64,000 bases of DNA, taken from contig NZ_CP051514.1 in the NCBI RefSeq assembly GCF_012689525.1, positions 1,302,001 through 1,366,000 of the forward strand, given 5' to 3'. How positions within the stretch are numbered: position 1 is the stretch's first letter; each line of letters opens with the position of its first letter. Both the position numbers and the translations under genes were made by a program. Positions 45,788 to 54,747 of the stretch are shown one piece after another. Source of the stretch: Paraburkholderia aromaticivorans. GTDB taxonomy: Bacteria > Pseudomonadota > Gammaproteobacteria > Burkholderiales > Burkholderiaceae. The notes below the pieces were generated by a model, which made no database searches, had not been told where the DNA came from, and saw nothing but the letters and a program-made list of their open reading frames with translations.

Positions 45788-46192
45788 ATGAATCACCGCG
45801 AGATCACACAGGTCAGGTTCGGAACCATCGAGGCTTATGCAAAGCGGCGCATGCGCGCGGTAGCATTGCCAGGCAGGCCGATTACGCTGTCGCTGCAGGA
45901 ACCGGGCGATGAGCGTTCGCATTCTTCACCTCTTCTTTTTCTTGAGGAAGGAGACACGTTGAGCGTCGACATGCTGGACGCAATCGTGCCGTCGCTTGGT
46001 TCCGTCGTCTGGACTTTCAGCCAGTCAACGCCTCACACCTACAGACTGACGACGATCGCCGACAACATCGAAGTGACATTAGCGATGCCAGCCGCCGACG
46101 GTGGGACCGCATTTGAGATCGAGGGTGTACTTCGCGGGATTGCCGCGCGAATCGTTGTTGCAATCGGCTACGTCTCCCAGCACTACGAGTAA
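45788..46192 (+). CDS. Hypothetical protein
   Basis: 134 residues (MNHREITQVRFGTIEAYAKR). It has a strand-rich middle (LSVDMLDAIVPSLGSVVWTF) and ends VVAIGYVSQHYE. No signal peptide or membrane helix, no family recognised, and the ribosome site is weak. Its codon use is like that of the neighbouring genes. Confidence 0.5.
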   Translation: MNHREITQVRFGTIEAYAKRRMRAVALPGRPITLSLQEPGDERSHSSPLLFLEEGDTLSVDMLDAIVPSLGSVVWTFSQSTPHTYRLTTIADNIEVTLAMPAADGGTAFEIEGVLRGIAARIVVAIGYVSQHYE

Positions 46193-46341
46193 AAATCGGC
46201 GTCCTGTTTTCCTGAGGAGCCAGAAGATAGGTCCGCCCACGGACCTTGCGCACGGGCTTGGGCGTCGTTGCGTTGGGTCCTCAGACCGTTGCCGGGTATC
46301 CGGTCATACTCCCTGCCTTGTCGCGATAGGTTCCGGACCTT

Positions 46342-46692
46342 CTACCGGGCTACGTGGACGGGTGCTTCACGTGCGCCGACACGCAGAATATTTCCCTCGG
46401 GAGTTATCTGTCGCGGAATATCTGTCACCTCGGGTTCGGTCGTTTGCAACCGGTCTTCAACCTTGCCGTGTCACGCTGTCAGTTTCGGCAACGGTACAGC
46501 ATGCCGTCGCGTGTGAAACCGGATCGGCCGCGGCGAAGCGGCACGGGGCATTGATCTTCTACGCAACGGTGCGGCGTGCTGCCCGGCACCCCGCGCTTCA
46601 GGCGGATTCCAGACTTTAATATAGCGCTCACCAGCCATCACCGACGAAGCAAACATCAGCAGAACTGCCCCCGCTCCCAGAAATCGACGCAT
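46342..46692 (-). pseudogene. Small secreted protein with an in-frame TGA
   Basis: It starts MRRFLGAGAVLLMFASSVMA, a clear signal peptide, followed by GERYIKVWNPPEARGAGQHA. After VPLPKLTA comes TGA (46471-46473), but the same frame goes on with protein-like sequence, VTDIPRQITPEGNILRVGAR, to TAG at 46342-46344. Related Burkholderia proteins have both parts in one chain, so a nonsense change split the gene. Confidence 0.62.
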
Positions 46693-46827
46693 GCATTCTC
46701 CAGAGTTGTCGTTCGAGTTACGTCTTGCACGAATTCGCTGTGCCTACGCACGAGCCATCGCAGCCGGCGCAATAGTGCCGGTCACGTAAAGAACAATCAA
46801 CTGGCCAGATGTTGGTCCGATGAGGCG

Positions 46828-47010
46828 TTAGCGTCCCCACGGTAAGGCCGTTTTCACGCGCGTAGACGTCGGTTCCCCCGCCTTGCCGCGGCGAATTGCG
46901 TCGTCAATTTCTCTTGCGCCAAACGCCGCCTTCATATCCGCGACAAACTCCGCAATCTCTGGCATGGGATGCCCCACAGGCTTTCGCACGCGTACTTGCA
47001 TTCCGCCCAC
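46828..47010 (-). CDS. Small conserved hypothetical protein
   Basis: 60 residues from GTG 47010. The core MPEIAEFVADMKAAFGAREI, then DDAIRRGKAGEPT, resembles a small conserved Burkholderia protein often found next to DNA-repair or plasmid genes. The internal ATG before PEIAEF (about 46965) may be an alternative start. It diverges from the imuA cassette, whose LexA site lies about 45 bases upstream. Confidence 0.6.
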   Translation of the reverse strand: MGGMQVRVRKPVGHPMPEIAEFVADMKAAFGAREIDDAIRRGKAGEPTSTRVKTALPWGR

Positions 47011-47054
47011 CTGTAAATAAGTGTCTGTTCATCGCTACGGAAAACCGTGTAGGA

Positions 47055-47074
47055 TACTGTATATATGTACAGGT
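47055..47074 (+). promoter_or_regulatory. LexA (SOS) box of the imuA-imuB-dnaE2 operon
   Basis: TACTGTATATATGTACAGGT contains CTG-N10-CAG, an excellent match to the proteobacterial LexA consensus. It is placed 13 bases before the imuA ATG at 47087, so LexA bound here would block transcription. Known imuABC cassettes are controlled in this way. Confidence 0.92.
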
Positions 47075-47086
47075 ATTTCCACAAAC

Positions 47087-47794
47087 ATGAACTCCGCCGC
47101 ACCACCTCCGGAAGCCATTCACCCGTCCCTGTGGCGGGCGTCGCAGCTTGCCCGCGGCCGGGGACGTGTCGTCGATACGGGCTATCCGGCCCTGTCAGAG
47201 GAACTGCCAGGTGGTGGCTGGCCGGTTGGCGCGCTGGTCGACCTGCTGGTGCAGCAGGCCGGCGTGGGAGAGATGCGCCTGCTGCGACCCGCGCTCGGCA
47301 CGTTAGGCAAACGGCCGGTTGCCATGGTGCAGCCGCCGCATGTTCCAAACGGGCTCGGTCTTGAGTACATCGGGCTGGCTCCGGAACAATTGCTCCACGT
47401 CCGCGCTCTGAAGACCGCGGATGCATTGTGGTCCGCAGAGCAGATTTTGCGAGCCGGCAGCTGCGGCGCCCTGCTCTTCTGGTCCCAGTACGTCCAGGCG
47501 TCCTCACTGCGACGGCTCCATCTGGCCGCGCAGTCGTCCGAGACACTGTTTTTCATGGTGCGGCCGCTGGCTGCGGCACAGGATGCATCGCCTGCCGTCT
47601 TGCGGCTGGCGCTACGACCAGAGCGCGACGGCTTAACCGTCGACATTGCGAAGCGACGAGGTCCAGCACGCGCAGAACCTCTGTCCATTCCCCTTCAACC
47701 GACACCTGTCCTGTTTTCGCACCATGCGCGTATTTCTCGCCGTCCACCTGCCCCGGTTGCAACTCGAGGTCTTCCGGCCAGGGTGGCTGCCTGA
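47087..47794 (+). CDS. imuA: Mutasome accessory protein ImuA
   Basis: 235 residues from ATG 47087 (MNSAAPPPEAIHPSLWRASQ). RecA/SulA-like fold of ImuA: LPGGGWPVGALVDLL, then ALLFWSQYVQASSLRRLHLA. It lacks a strict Walker A, as ImuA proteins do. It works with ImuB and DnaE2 in damage-induced translesion synthesis. An in-frame ATG at 47021 lies upstream of the LexA box and is therefore unlikely. The gene overlaps imuB by 71 bases. Confidence 0.9.
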   Translation: MNSAAPPPEAIHPSLWRASQLARGRGRVVDTGYPALSEELPGGGWPVGALVDLLVQQAGVGEMRLLRPALGTLGKRPVAMVQPPHVPNGLGLEYIGLAPEQLLHVRALKTADALWSAEQILRAGSCGALLFWSQYVQASSLRRLHLAAQSSETLFFMVRPLAAAQDASPAVLRLALRPERDGLTVDIAKRRGPARAEPLSIPLQPTPVLFSHHARISRRPPAPVATRGLPARVAA

Positions 47795-49193
47795 ACCCGC
47801 GCACGGCAGCGTCGTCCTCGACAGGGACAAGGTACTCATCGCGGACGGAGTCGCAAAAGCCGCCGGCGTGCGGGTTGGCATGAAGCGCGGCGGCGTCCTG
47901 ACGCTGGCACCCGAGATTGAGATGTATGAGCGGGATGCCGGGCGTGAAGACGCAACGCAACGCGAGGTTGCGGTGGCGCTCATGCAATTCTCACCGGACG
48001 TTGCCTTGCTGGATGAGGCCGTCGTGGTGGCGGACATCGGCGCCAGCCTGCGGCTCTTTGGCGGACTGCTCGGAATTTGCCGTCAGGCCAAAGGAATCCT
48101 CAAGGCGATTGGACTCACCGCGCGGATAAGCGCCGCCCCAACTGGCCAGGGTGCGTGGCTGCTGGCGAAAAATCGTAGCCGGCGCGTACTCAAGCTTGAT
48201 TCACTCGAGCGACAATTGTCAGTATTGCCCTTGCTATCCGTACCGGAAGTCCGGCGATTCGCCGACTGGTTCACGGGGCTTGGCTGCGAGACGATTGCCG
48301 ACATCCGGCGGCTGCCAAGGGCCGGACTCCAGCGCCGGTGCGGCGAGCACCTGCTCGATTCACTGGACCGGGCGTTTGGTACGGCGCCCGAGCTTTTCGA
48401 CTGGCTGGAACTGCCGGCGACATTTTCCGCGCGTATCGAAATGCCGGATCGCGTTGAGCACGCGGATGCAGCGCTCTTTGGTGCCCACCGTCTCATCGTG
48501 CAGCTATGCGGTTGGCTGTGTGCGAGACAATTGGCGCTGACAGGCGCAACCCTCTCGCTCGAACACGAGCGCGGCAGGCTCGCCATCGAGCCGACCGCCA
48601 TTCTCATTGCTCTGGGCGAGGCGACATGGCGGGAAGAGCACCTTGTGCGTCTCGTCAGGGAGCGGCTTGGCCGGATCGAGCTGACCGCGCCTGTCATCGC
48701 GTTGCGACTTGATGCGACTAACGTCCAGCCAGCAACCCCCGCATCTGACACGCTGTTCCCGGAACCCGGCGGAACTGTCGAAGACCACGCGCGTCTGCTT
48801 GAACTGCTTGTCGCCCGGCTCGGCGAAGGAAACGTTCTACGCCCTGCCCCGACCGCGGATTATCGCCCTGAGATCGCAAATCGCTGGTTGCCGGTCGCGA
48901 GTGCGTCGAAAAGCACCGTGCTGCCTGAGAGACTTCCGCGACCGACCTGGCTGCTGGAGAAACCTGTGCGGCTCCTGATGCGCAAGCATCGGCCGTTTTA
49001 CGGCTCGCCGCTGCGTATGGTGTCGCCGGGCGAACGGATTGAAGCCGGCTGGTTTGATGGTGAACTGGTGACGCGCGACTACTTCGTCGCACAGGGTGAA
49101 GACCAGAGCTGCGTCTGGATCTACCGCGAGCGAGTCAGCAGTCGGGACGCTGAGGACGACCAGAGGTGGTTCCTCCACGGCCTGTTTGGATGA
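47724..49193 (+). CDS. imuB: Y-family-like mutasome protein ImuB
   Basis: 489 residues from ATG 47724 (MRVFLAVHLPRLQLEVFRPG). It is homologous to Y-family polymerases, with a palm/finger region and a helix-hairpin-helix area (LSVPEVRRFADWFTGLGCET), but it lacks the catalytic carboxylates, as is usual for ImuB. It acts as a hub that binds the clamp, ImuA and DnaE2. The start lies inside imuA. The next gene follows after six bases. Confidence 0.92.
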   Translation: MRVFLAVHLPRLQLEVFRPGWLPEPAHGSVVLDRDKVLIADGVAKAAGVRVGMKRGGVLTLAPEIEMYERDAGREDATQREVAVALMQFSPDVALLDEAVVVADIGASLRLFGGLLGICRQAKGILKAIGLTARISAAPTGQGAWLLAKNRSRRVLKLDSLERQLSVLPLLSVPEVRRFADWFTGLGCETIADIRRLPRAGLQRRCGEHLLDSLDRAFGTAPELFDWLELPATFSARIEMPDRVEHADAALFGAHRLIVQLCGWLCARQLALTGATLSLEHERGRLAIEPTAILIALGEATWREEHLVRLVRERLGRIELTAPVIALRLDATNVQPATPASDTLFPEPGGTVEDHARLLELLVARLGEGNVLRPAPTADYRPEIANRWLPVASASKSTVLPERLPRPTWLLEKPVRLLMRKHRPFYGSPLRMVSPGERIEAGWFDGELVTRDYFVAQGEDQSCVWIYRERVSSRDAEDDQRWFLHGLFG

Positions 49194-49199
49194 TGCGCG

Positions 49200-52100
49200 A
49201 TGGACGCCACCTTCTCCACGCTGCCGGATTACGCCGAGCTGTTCTGCTTTTCAAATTTCACGTTTCTGCACGGCGCCTCGCATGCGGAGGAGCTCGCTGA
49301 GCGCTCAGCACAACTGGGTTATTCAGCGCTCGCGGTCACGGACGAATGTTCTCTCGCTGGTGTCGTGCGCGCGCACGTCGCGGCAAAAAAGGTCAAGCTT
49401 CCGTTTATCGTCGGTTCATACTTCAGACTGGTGAACGCCGACGGCTTGCCCGCGTTCGGACTGATCCTGCTCGCCAGGAATCGCGAGGGGTACGGCAACC
49501 TGTCCGAACTTATCACGCTCGCTCGCACGCGTGCGCCGAAAGGCGAATACCGGCTGACACCACAGGACCTATCCCGCCCTGAAAGGGAGTATCGCCATCT
49601 GCTCGGCATGCCGGACTGTCTCGCGATCCTGGTGCCCGACTTCCCCGCCAGAGAGGAGGTGCTGGACGCACAGGTCGACTGGCTCGATGACACGTTCACA
49701 GGTCGGGCATGGGTCGGTCTGGTGTTGCATCAACGGGCCATGGACGACATTCATCGCGGCGCGGTCGAATTTATCGCGCGTAACCGTGAGGTGCCGGTGG
49801 TTGCGCTTGGCAATGTCGTCATGCATGTGCGCTCGCGCAAGCCGCTGCAGGACACCATGACCGCGATCCGGGTCGGCAGACCGGTTCACGAGTGTGGCTA
49901 TGATCTCGCGCCCAATGCTGAACAGCACCTTCGCTCGCGACTCAGACTCGCCAACCTGTACCCGGACGACGCGCTCGACGCTACCGTCGACATCGCCGCC
50001 CGCTGCACGTTCTCGCTGGATGAACTGCGCTACGAATATCCTGACGAACTGGTGCCGGCGGGCTTCACGCCCGCTGCGTATCTTCGCCAGGAAACGTACA
50101 TTGGTGCACAGCGCCGTTTCCCATCCGGTATTCCGCACAAGGTCCAGGAACAGATTGAACACGAACTGGAGTTGATAGCGGAGCTGCAGTACGAGCCATA
50201 TTTTCTGACGGTGTATGACATCGTGCGCTTTGCCCGCGGTCAGCACATCCTCTGTCAGGGGCGCGGCTCGGCGGCCAATAGCGCGGTCTGCTATTGCCTT
50301 GGAGTCACGGAGGTCGACCCCGCACGCGGCAATATGCTGTTCGAGCGCTTCATTTCAAAGGAACGGGGAGAACCACCGGACATCGACGTTGACTTCGAGC
50401 ACCAGCGGCGTGAAGAAGTCATCCAGTACATCTACCGCAAATATGGCCGGGACCGGGCAGCCATTGCGGCGGCCGTGTCGACCTATCGGCCACGGGGCGC
50501 GCTGCGGGAGACGGGCAAGGCGCTGGGCGTCGATCCGCAGATCGTCGACTTGGTGGCGAAGTCGCATCACTGGTTCGACACAAGCCAGGACCTGCTCAAG
50601 CGCTTCGCGGAATCCGGCCTTGACCCGGAGAAGCCGCTGATTCAGGCCTGGGCCAGGCTCGCCTCGCAGTTGCTGAACTTCCCACGCCACCTGTCGCAAC
50701 ACTCCGGCGGTTTCGTCATCAGCCGCGGCAAGCTCACACGGCTGGTGCCCGTTGAAAACGCGGCGATGGCAGACCGCTCAGTTATCGAGTGGGACAAGGA
50801 CGACCTTGAATCACTGGGTCTGCTCAAGATTGACGTGCTCGCACTTGGCATGCTGTCGGCCATCCGACGCACGCTCGACCTTGTTTCGGAACAGCGTGGA
50901 GAGCGCTTCGAAATGCAGGACATCCCCGCCGAAGACGAGGCCACGTACGACATGATTTCGGCGGCGGATACCGTCGGCGTCTTCCAGATCGAATCGCGCG
51001 CGCAGATGAGCATGTTGCCGAGGATGCGGCCACGGACTTTCTACGACCTGGTCATCGAAGTTGCCATCGTGCGGCCTGGTCCGATTCAGGGCGGAGCCGT
51101 CCATCCCTATCTGCAACGTCGGCAGGGATTCGAACCGGTGACCTACCCGAGCGACGCACTCAAAACTGCCTTGGGACGAACGCTGGGTGTGCCGATCTTC
51201 CAGGAGCAGGTGATGCAGGTGGCCATCCTGGCCGCCGGGTTCACTGCCGGCGAGGCAGACCAGTTGCGCCGAGCCATGGCTGCATGGAAACGCAAGGGCG
51301 GCCTTGAAAAATACTATGACCGGATCGTGCTCGGCATGCAGGAGCGCGGCTACCATCTGTCGTTCGCAGAGGCCATCTTCGAGCAGATTAAAGGTTTCGG
51401 TGAATATGGTTTTCCGGAGAGTCATGCGGCCAGTTTTGCCCTGCTCGTCTACGCCAGCAGTTGGCTCAAATGTCACGAGCCCGAGGCGTTCCTGGCGGCA
51501 ATGCTCAATAGCCAGCCAATGGGTTTTTATTCACCCTCGCAACTGGTGCAGGACGCGACGCGGCACGATGTCAAGGTAATGCCCGTCGATGTGACGATCA
51601 GCGGATGGGATTCGGCACTTGAACGGAACACTGATTCGCGCCGACCCGCCGTCCGGCTCGGCCTATCGCTGCTTCGCGGCATGAAGGATGGTGCTGCAGA
51701 AAGGATCGAGAACGCCCGGGCCGTGCGGCAGTTCGATAGCGTGAATGATCTCGCACGCCGGGCGCAACTCGACAGGAAGGACCTGCAGGTACTGGCGGAT
51801 GCCAACGCGATGGTGTCACTCGCGGGGAACCGCCGCGAGGCACTCTGGCAGTCTGTCGCAGCCGTACCCGACAGGGACATGCTTGCGCCAGCGGCTATCC
51901 AGGACGAAACGCCCGAGCTTGGCGCGCCGACTGAAGCACACGACATCGTCGCCGACTACCGTTCGGTCGGGCTAACGCTTGGCCGACACCCCCTTGAACT
52001 GCTCAGGCCTCGGCTAAACTCGAATCGGCTGATGCCGGCGTCGACATTGCGCACCTATCGCGATGGGCGCCTTGCCCGAGGCTGCGGACTGGTGACGGTC

Positions 52101-52349
52101 CGTCAGCGCCCAGGAACGGCCAAAGGCGTCATGTTTATGACGCTCGAAGATGAGACTGGCAACGTCAACGTCATCATCTGGCCGAGTCTGCTTGAGAAGC
52201 AGCGAAAAGAGGCGCTTGGGGCTTCCCTGCTAGCCGTTTATGGAACATGGCAGTGTCAGGGAGAGGTCCGGCATCTCGTGGCACAGCGGCTTGTGGATAT
52301 GTCACACCTTCTGGGCGGTCTGATCACAGCGAGCAGGGACTTTTGCTAA
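49200..52349 (+). CDS. dnaE2: Error-prone DNA polymerase III alpha subunit DnaE2 (ImuC)
   Basis: 1049 residues. N-terminal PHP domain (YAELFCFSNFTFLHGASHAE), polymerase core with catalytic Asp residues in PPDIDVDFEHQRREEV and IGLLKIDVLALGML-like LESLGLLKIDVLALGM, then GQGRGSAANS-like CQGRGSAANSAVCYC, and a C-terminal OB fold (GVMFMTLEDETGNVNVIIWP). It performs translesion synthesis in the SOS response with ImuA and ImuB. The length is normal for DnaE2 and the gene is intact. Confidence 0.95.
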   Translation: MDATFSTLPDYAELFCFSNFTFLHGASHAEELAERSAQLGYSALAVTDECSLAGVVRAHVAAKKVKLPFIVGSYFRLVNADGLPAFGLILLARNREGYGNLSELITLARTRAPKGEYRLTPQDLSRPEREYRHLLGMPDCLAILVPDFPAREEVLDAQVDWLDDTFTGRAWVGLVLHQRAMDDIHRGAVEFIARNREVPVVALGNVVMHVRSRKPLQDTMTAIRVGRPVHECGYDLAPNAEQHLRSRLRLANLYPDDALDATVDIAARCTFSLDELRYEYPDELVPAGFTPAAYLRQETYIGAQRRFPSGIPHKVQEQIEHELELIAELQYEPYFLTVYDIVRFARGQHILCQGRGSAANSAVCYCLGVTEVDPARGNMLFERFISKERGEPPDIDVDFEHQRREEVIQYIYRKYGRDRAAIAAAVSTYRPRGALRETGKALGVDPQIVDLVAKSHHWFDTSQDLLKRFAESGLDPEKPLIQAWARLASQLLNFPRHLSQHSGGFVISRGKLTRLVPVENAAMADRSVIEWDKDDLESLGLLKIDVLALGMLSAIRRTLDLVSEQRGERFEMQDIPAEDEATYDMISAADTVGVFQIESRAQMSMLPRMRPRTFYDLVIEVAIVRPGPIQGGAVHPYLQRRQGFEPVTYPSDALKTALGRTLGVPIFQEQVMQVAILAAGFTAGEADQLRRAMAAWKRKGGLEKYYDRIVLGMQERGYHLSFAEAIFEQIKGFGEYGFPESHAASFALLVYASSWLKCHEPEAFLAAMLNSQPMGFYSPSQLVQDATRHDVKVMPVDVTISGWDSALERNTDSRRPAVRLGLSLLRGMKDGAAERIENARAVRQFDSVNDLARRAQLDRKDLQVLADANAMVSLAGNRREALWQSVAAVPDRDMLAPAAIQDETPELGAPTEAHDIVADYRSVGLTLGRHPLELLRPRLNSNRLMPASTLRTYRDGRLARGCGLVTVRQRPGTAKGVMFMTLEDETGNVNVIIWPSLLEKQRKEALGASLLAVYGTWQCQGEVRHLVAQRLVDMSHLLGGLITASRDFC

Positions 52350-52396
52350 CCAGGCAGAAGAACTGCGTATCATCGGAACACCAAACGGAGGCATGC

Positions 52397-52940
52397 ATGT
52401 GCTACTCGGCCCAGATCCAAGCTGACTACCGGAAATTAGTGCGTACCTTCGGCGCCATTATCGACTTGGACGAATTCGCGCGGCTATTTTTTGAGCGTGC
52501 CGAGGGTGTCAGCAAGGCGAAGGAGCCCAAGGCAATGGAAGATGCGTTTGCCGACCCGCAATCTGACGCCGAACGGGAAATCAAAGCCACCATCGACCGG
52601 TTCAATGCAATTCAGAGTTCGAAGCTTGAGCAGGATCTGTTCAAACAACGTAAGCGACTGGCCGACGCTGAACGCGCGCTTCAAACGAAGGTCACAAAAG
52701 CGGCCACAGAAAATCAGCGAATCGCAACCGACAAGATTGCCTGGAGTCTCGGCAAGCTCGAGGACATGCAGCGAACCGTGCCCAAGCCACGCGACTCGCG
52801 CATTTTTCCGGGTCACTACGCGCCTGTGATGGTCGTGGAAAACGGACAGCGCGTTGTCAGGCCTGCGATATCAGTGCCGCGTTGCTGGCAAGCCTGCGAG
52901 CCATGATGTGAAGTACCCGGGCACCTACAATGCTTTGAGA
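52397..52940 (+). pseudogene. SRAP (SOS response-associated peptidase, YedK/HMCES-like), frameshifted and truncated
   Basis: ATG 52397 is preceded by CGGAGG. The protein starts MCYSAQIQADYRKLVRTFGA; Cys2 is the catalytic residue that crosslinks abasic sites in single-stranded DNA. The frame is normal to GHYAPVMVVENGQRVVRP, then shifts. The expected continuation YQCRVAGKPA ... KYPGTYNA is in the next frame up to about 52940, after which homology ends. Full-length relatives are over 300 residues, so most of the C-terminal half is lost. Its position behind dnaE2 suggests an SOS function. Confidence 0.78.
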
Positions 52941-53217
52941 ACGTTACTAACAGTTAGGGCCGTAAATTTCCCTTCATATCAGGCACATAAGCCAGCTAAG
53001 TCTTTTTTGGCATTTCATCGTTGACTTGTCATCTTGCAGCATTGAAAGCATCCGTGATGCAACGGGCTGCCAGGTGTCGCAGTACGGCAAGTGCGGCCAG
53101 AAGGCGACAGTCGCCAAGCGCTGCCGAATGGCCGGTCGTGGCATCGTCTACTGAAAGGCAGTGATGTCTCGAGATCAGCGGGAGAGGTAATGAATTCTTC
53201 GTTTGATGCTCAAAGTG

Positions 53218-53907
53218 CTAATGATCCGCAAGCTTGATAATTGTCCTCTCAACGCCAGACGCGTTTTCGTCGCACGCTAGAGAAACAATGTAGGCAGTGA
53301 GACGCTTCTCGATAACGGTGCTAGATTCCTGAAAACTCTTATCAGCCAATGCCACTATTGAATAACCACGAGCAAAATCTGCTACCTCGATACGATAGGA
53401 ATGAGCCCAACTCCCCGCGTCTTCGAACCACACTACATTATTGTTGGAATCGGTGAACAGCCGCACGGTATCAACATTCCCCGTCTTCGTATCGAAATCA
53501 ACAAAGGTTTGCGAGCCTCCCAACGCTGATTGAAAGACGTAGTTTCTAAACATTCCTGAGAGCAGAGCTTGCGCTCTAGTGCTTCGTGGCGGACGTGGTG
53601 AAGGGCTGAGCCAAACGGGAATTGCGGGCGCCTTGAGAGCCGAATTGGCATGCAATGCCAATTCGGAATACGGTATTGCAAACCGCACGGCGTCGCCTCC
53701 CGCAGGCTCTGGATATAGTTTTGGCGGAATACAAAACGATGAGCTTTTCGACCCTTTGACGATACGTTCGAACGGCATGCGTGTTGCCACCGAGCATTTG
53801 TGTTCGAGGACAGCTATGCAGGCGAGCAAAGCGGCCAACCAAGCTATCGACATAACCTTGTGCAAGATATTAATCCCTGGGCGGTTGCGACCGGATAAGA
53901 TCGACAA
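53218..53907 (-). CDS. Membrane-anchored or secreted protein of unknown function
   Basis: 229 residues. One hydrophobic segment near residues 17-34 (VMSIAWLAALLACIAVLEH) is followed by a soluble domain with FRNYVFQSALGGSQTFVDFD and TGNVDTVRLFTDSNNNVVWF, a strand-rich, periplasm-like composition. The base composition is lower in GC than in the genes around it, pointing to recent acquisition. No family recognised. Confidence 0.65.
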   Translation of the reverse strand: MSILSGRNRPGINILHKVMSIAWLAALLACIAVLEHKCSVATRMPFERIVKGSKSSSFCIPPKLYPEPAGGDAVRFAIPYSELALHANSALKAPAIPVWLSPSPRPPRSTRAQALLSGMFRNYVFQSALGGSQTFVDFDTKTGNVDTVRLFTDSNNNVVWFEDAGSWAHSYRIEVADFARGYSIVALADKSFQESSTVIEKRLTAYIVSLACDENASGVERTIIKLADH

Positions 53908-54342
53908 TCGTATGCGTTGAACGAATCACGCGCCTTCGTACCCGTCCCGCATTCGACCTCCATGCATTAACGGCGCGTTCCGTGTATTCCTTTAACGACG
54001 GGTGACACATATTGCTTTATCGCCCCGACTGATTCAGGGAGCAAGCAAATTAGATTGATGCTCCTTTCGGGCGGAGCAACCGGCTTGCTCGGCAAGCGGA
54101 CGTTCCAACGTGATCTGCAATCGTCCGAGATGGGTCGCTATGCAAAGCTTTACATAGTGCAGAGGGTTTTTTGATTGGCGATCGCGGCCCCTCACGCGTG
54201 AGCAGGCCGGTCGGGGCCAGTCCGCGAGCGGTAATCAAAAAACCCTCTGCAAAATGTGCCTGCCGAACGATCCAGCTTAGCGCGCCCATCTTTTGCAACG
54301 CGGCAGAGAACGTCCGACATCAATCAGAAAATGCTGAACCCT
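53908..54342. other. Gap with a long inverted repeat
   Basis: No gene supported. The stretch contains the 18-base inverted repeat at 54159-54250 and ends at the recombinase-associated small gene. Confidence 0.5.
54159..54250. repeat. 18-bp perfect inverted repeat around a 56-base centre
   Basis: GCAGAGGGTTTTTTGATT (54159-54176) is repeated inverted at 54233-54250. The centre holds a second, GC-rich symmetry (GGCCCC ... GGGGCC) and CACGCGTG. It lies just beyond the 3' end of the recombinase gene set and may be a recombination site, an element end or a structured RNA. Confidence 0.7.
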
Positions 54343-54747
54343 TCAGCTTCGTTCGTGTATCGGCACCACCTGAGGGTCGCCTAACCTAGCTCGCAGCACG
54401 GCGTTCTCAGCCAGCAAAACCTCATTGATCGACGCGAGTCGACTCACATCGGAGCGGAGGCTCGCGGTCTCCTGGCGAAGGTCGCGGGTCTTATCGCGCT
54501 CTGTCTTGAGTTCCAGTCGCTTTGCGTCCCGCTGTGCCGGGCTGCCGCGCCCCTGGGCGAGGCGGATTGCCTCGGCGATGTCTGGATAATGGTTGTGGAT
54601 CAAGGAAGCAGAGATCCCAGCCTCCCTGGCAACGGAGGAGATACTAAGCTTCTCCACGTCGGTGTGCGCCCGGCCTCGCTGGATTCGGAACATCGCCAGA
54701 CGCAGGTCCTTCTCTCGTTGGTCGGCTGGTTTCCGTTGTTTGCTCAT
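54343..54747 (-). CDS. Helix-turn-helix/coiled-coil partner of the tyrosine recombinases
   Basis: 134 residues from ATG 54747, which overlaps the stop of the preceding recombinase gene (ATGA). A TetR-like helix-turn-helix (ISSVAREAGISASLIHNHYP) is followed by a long coiled coil (LRQETASLRSDVSRLASINE VLLAENAVLRARL in two parts). This layout matches TnpC of Tn554-type elements (DUF6262-like) and the small third protein of other recombinase trios. It probably helps the recombinases to choose or bind DNA ends. Confidence 0.78.
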   Translation of the reverse strand: MSKQRKPADQREKDLRLAMFRIQRGRAHTDVEKLSISSVAREAGISASLIHNHYPDIAEAIRLAQGRGSPAQRDAKRLELKTERDKTRDLRQETASLRSDVSRLASINEVLLAENAVLRARLGDPQVVPIHERS

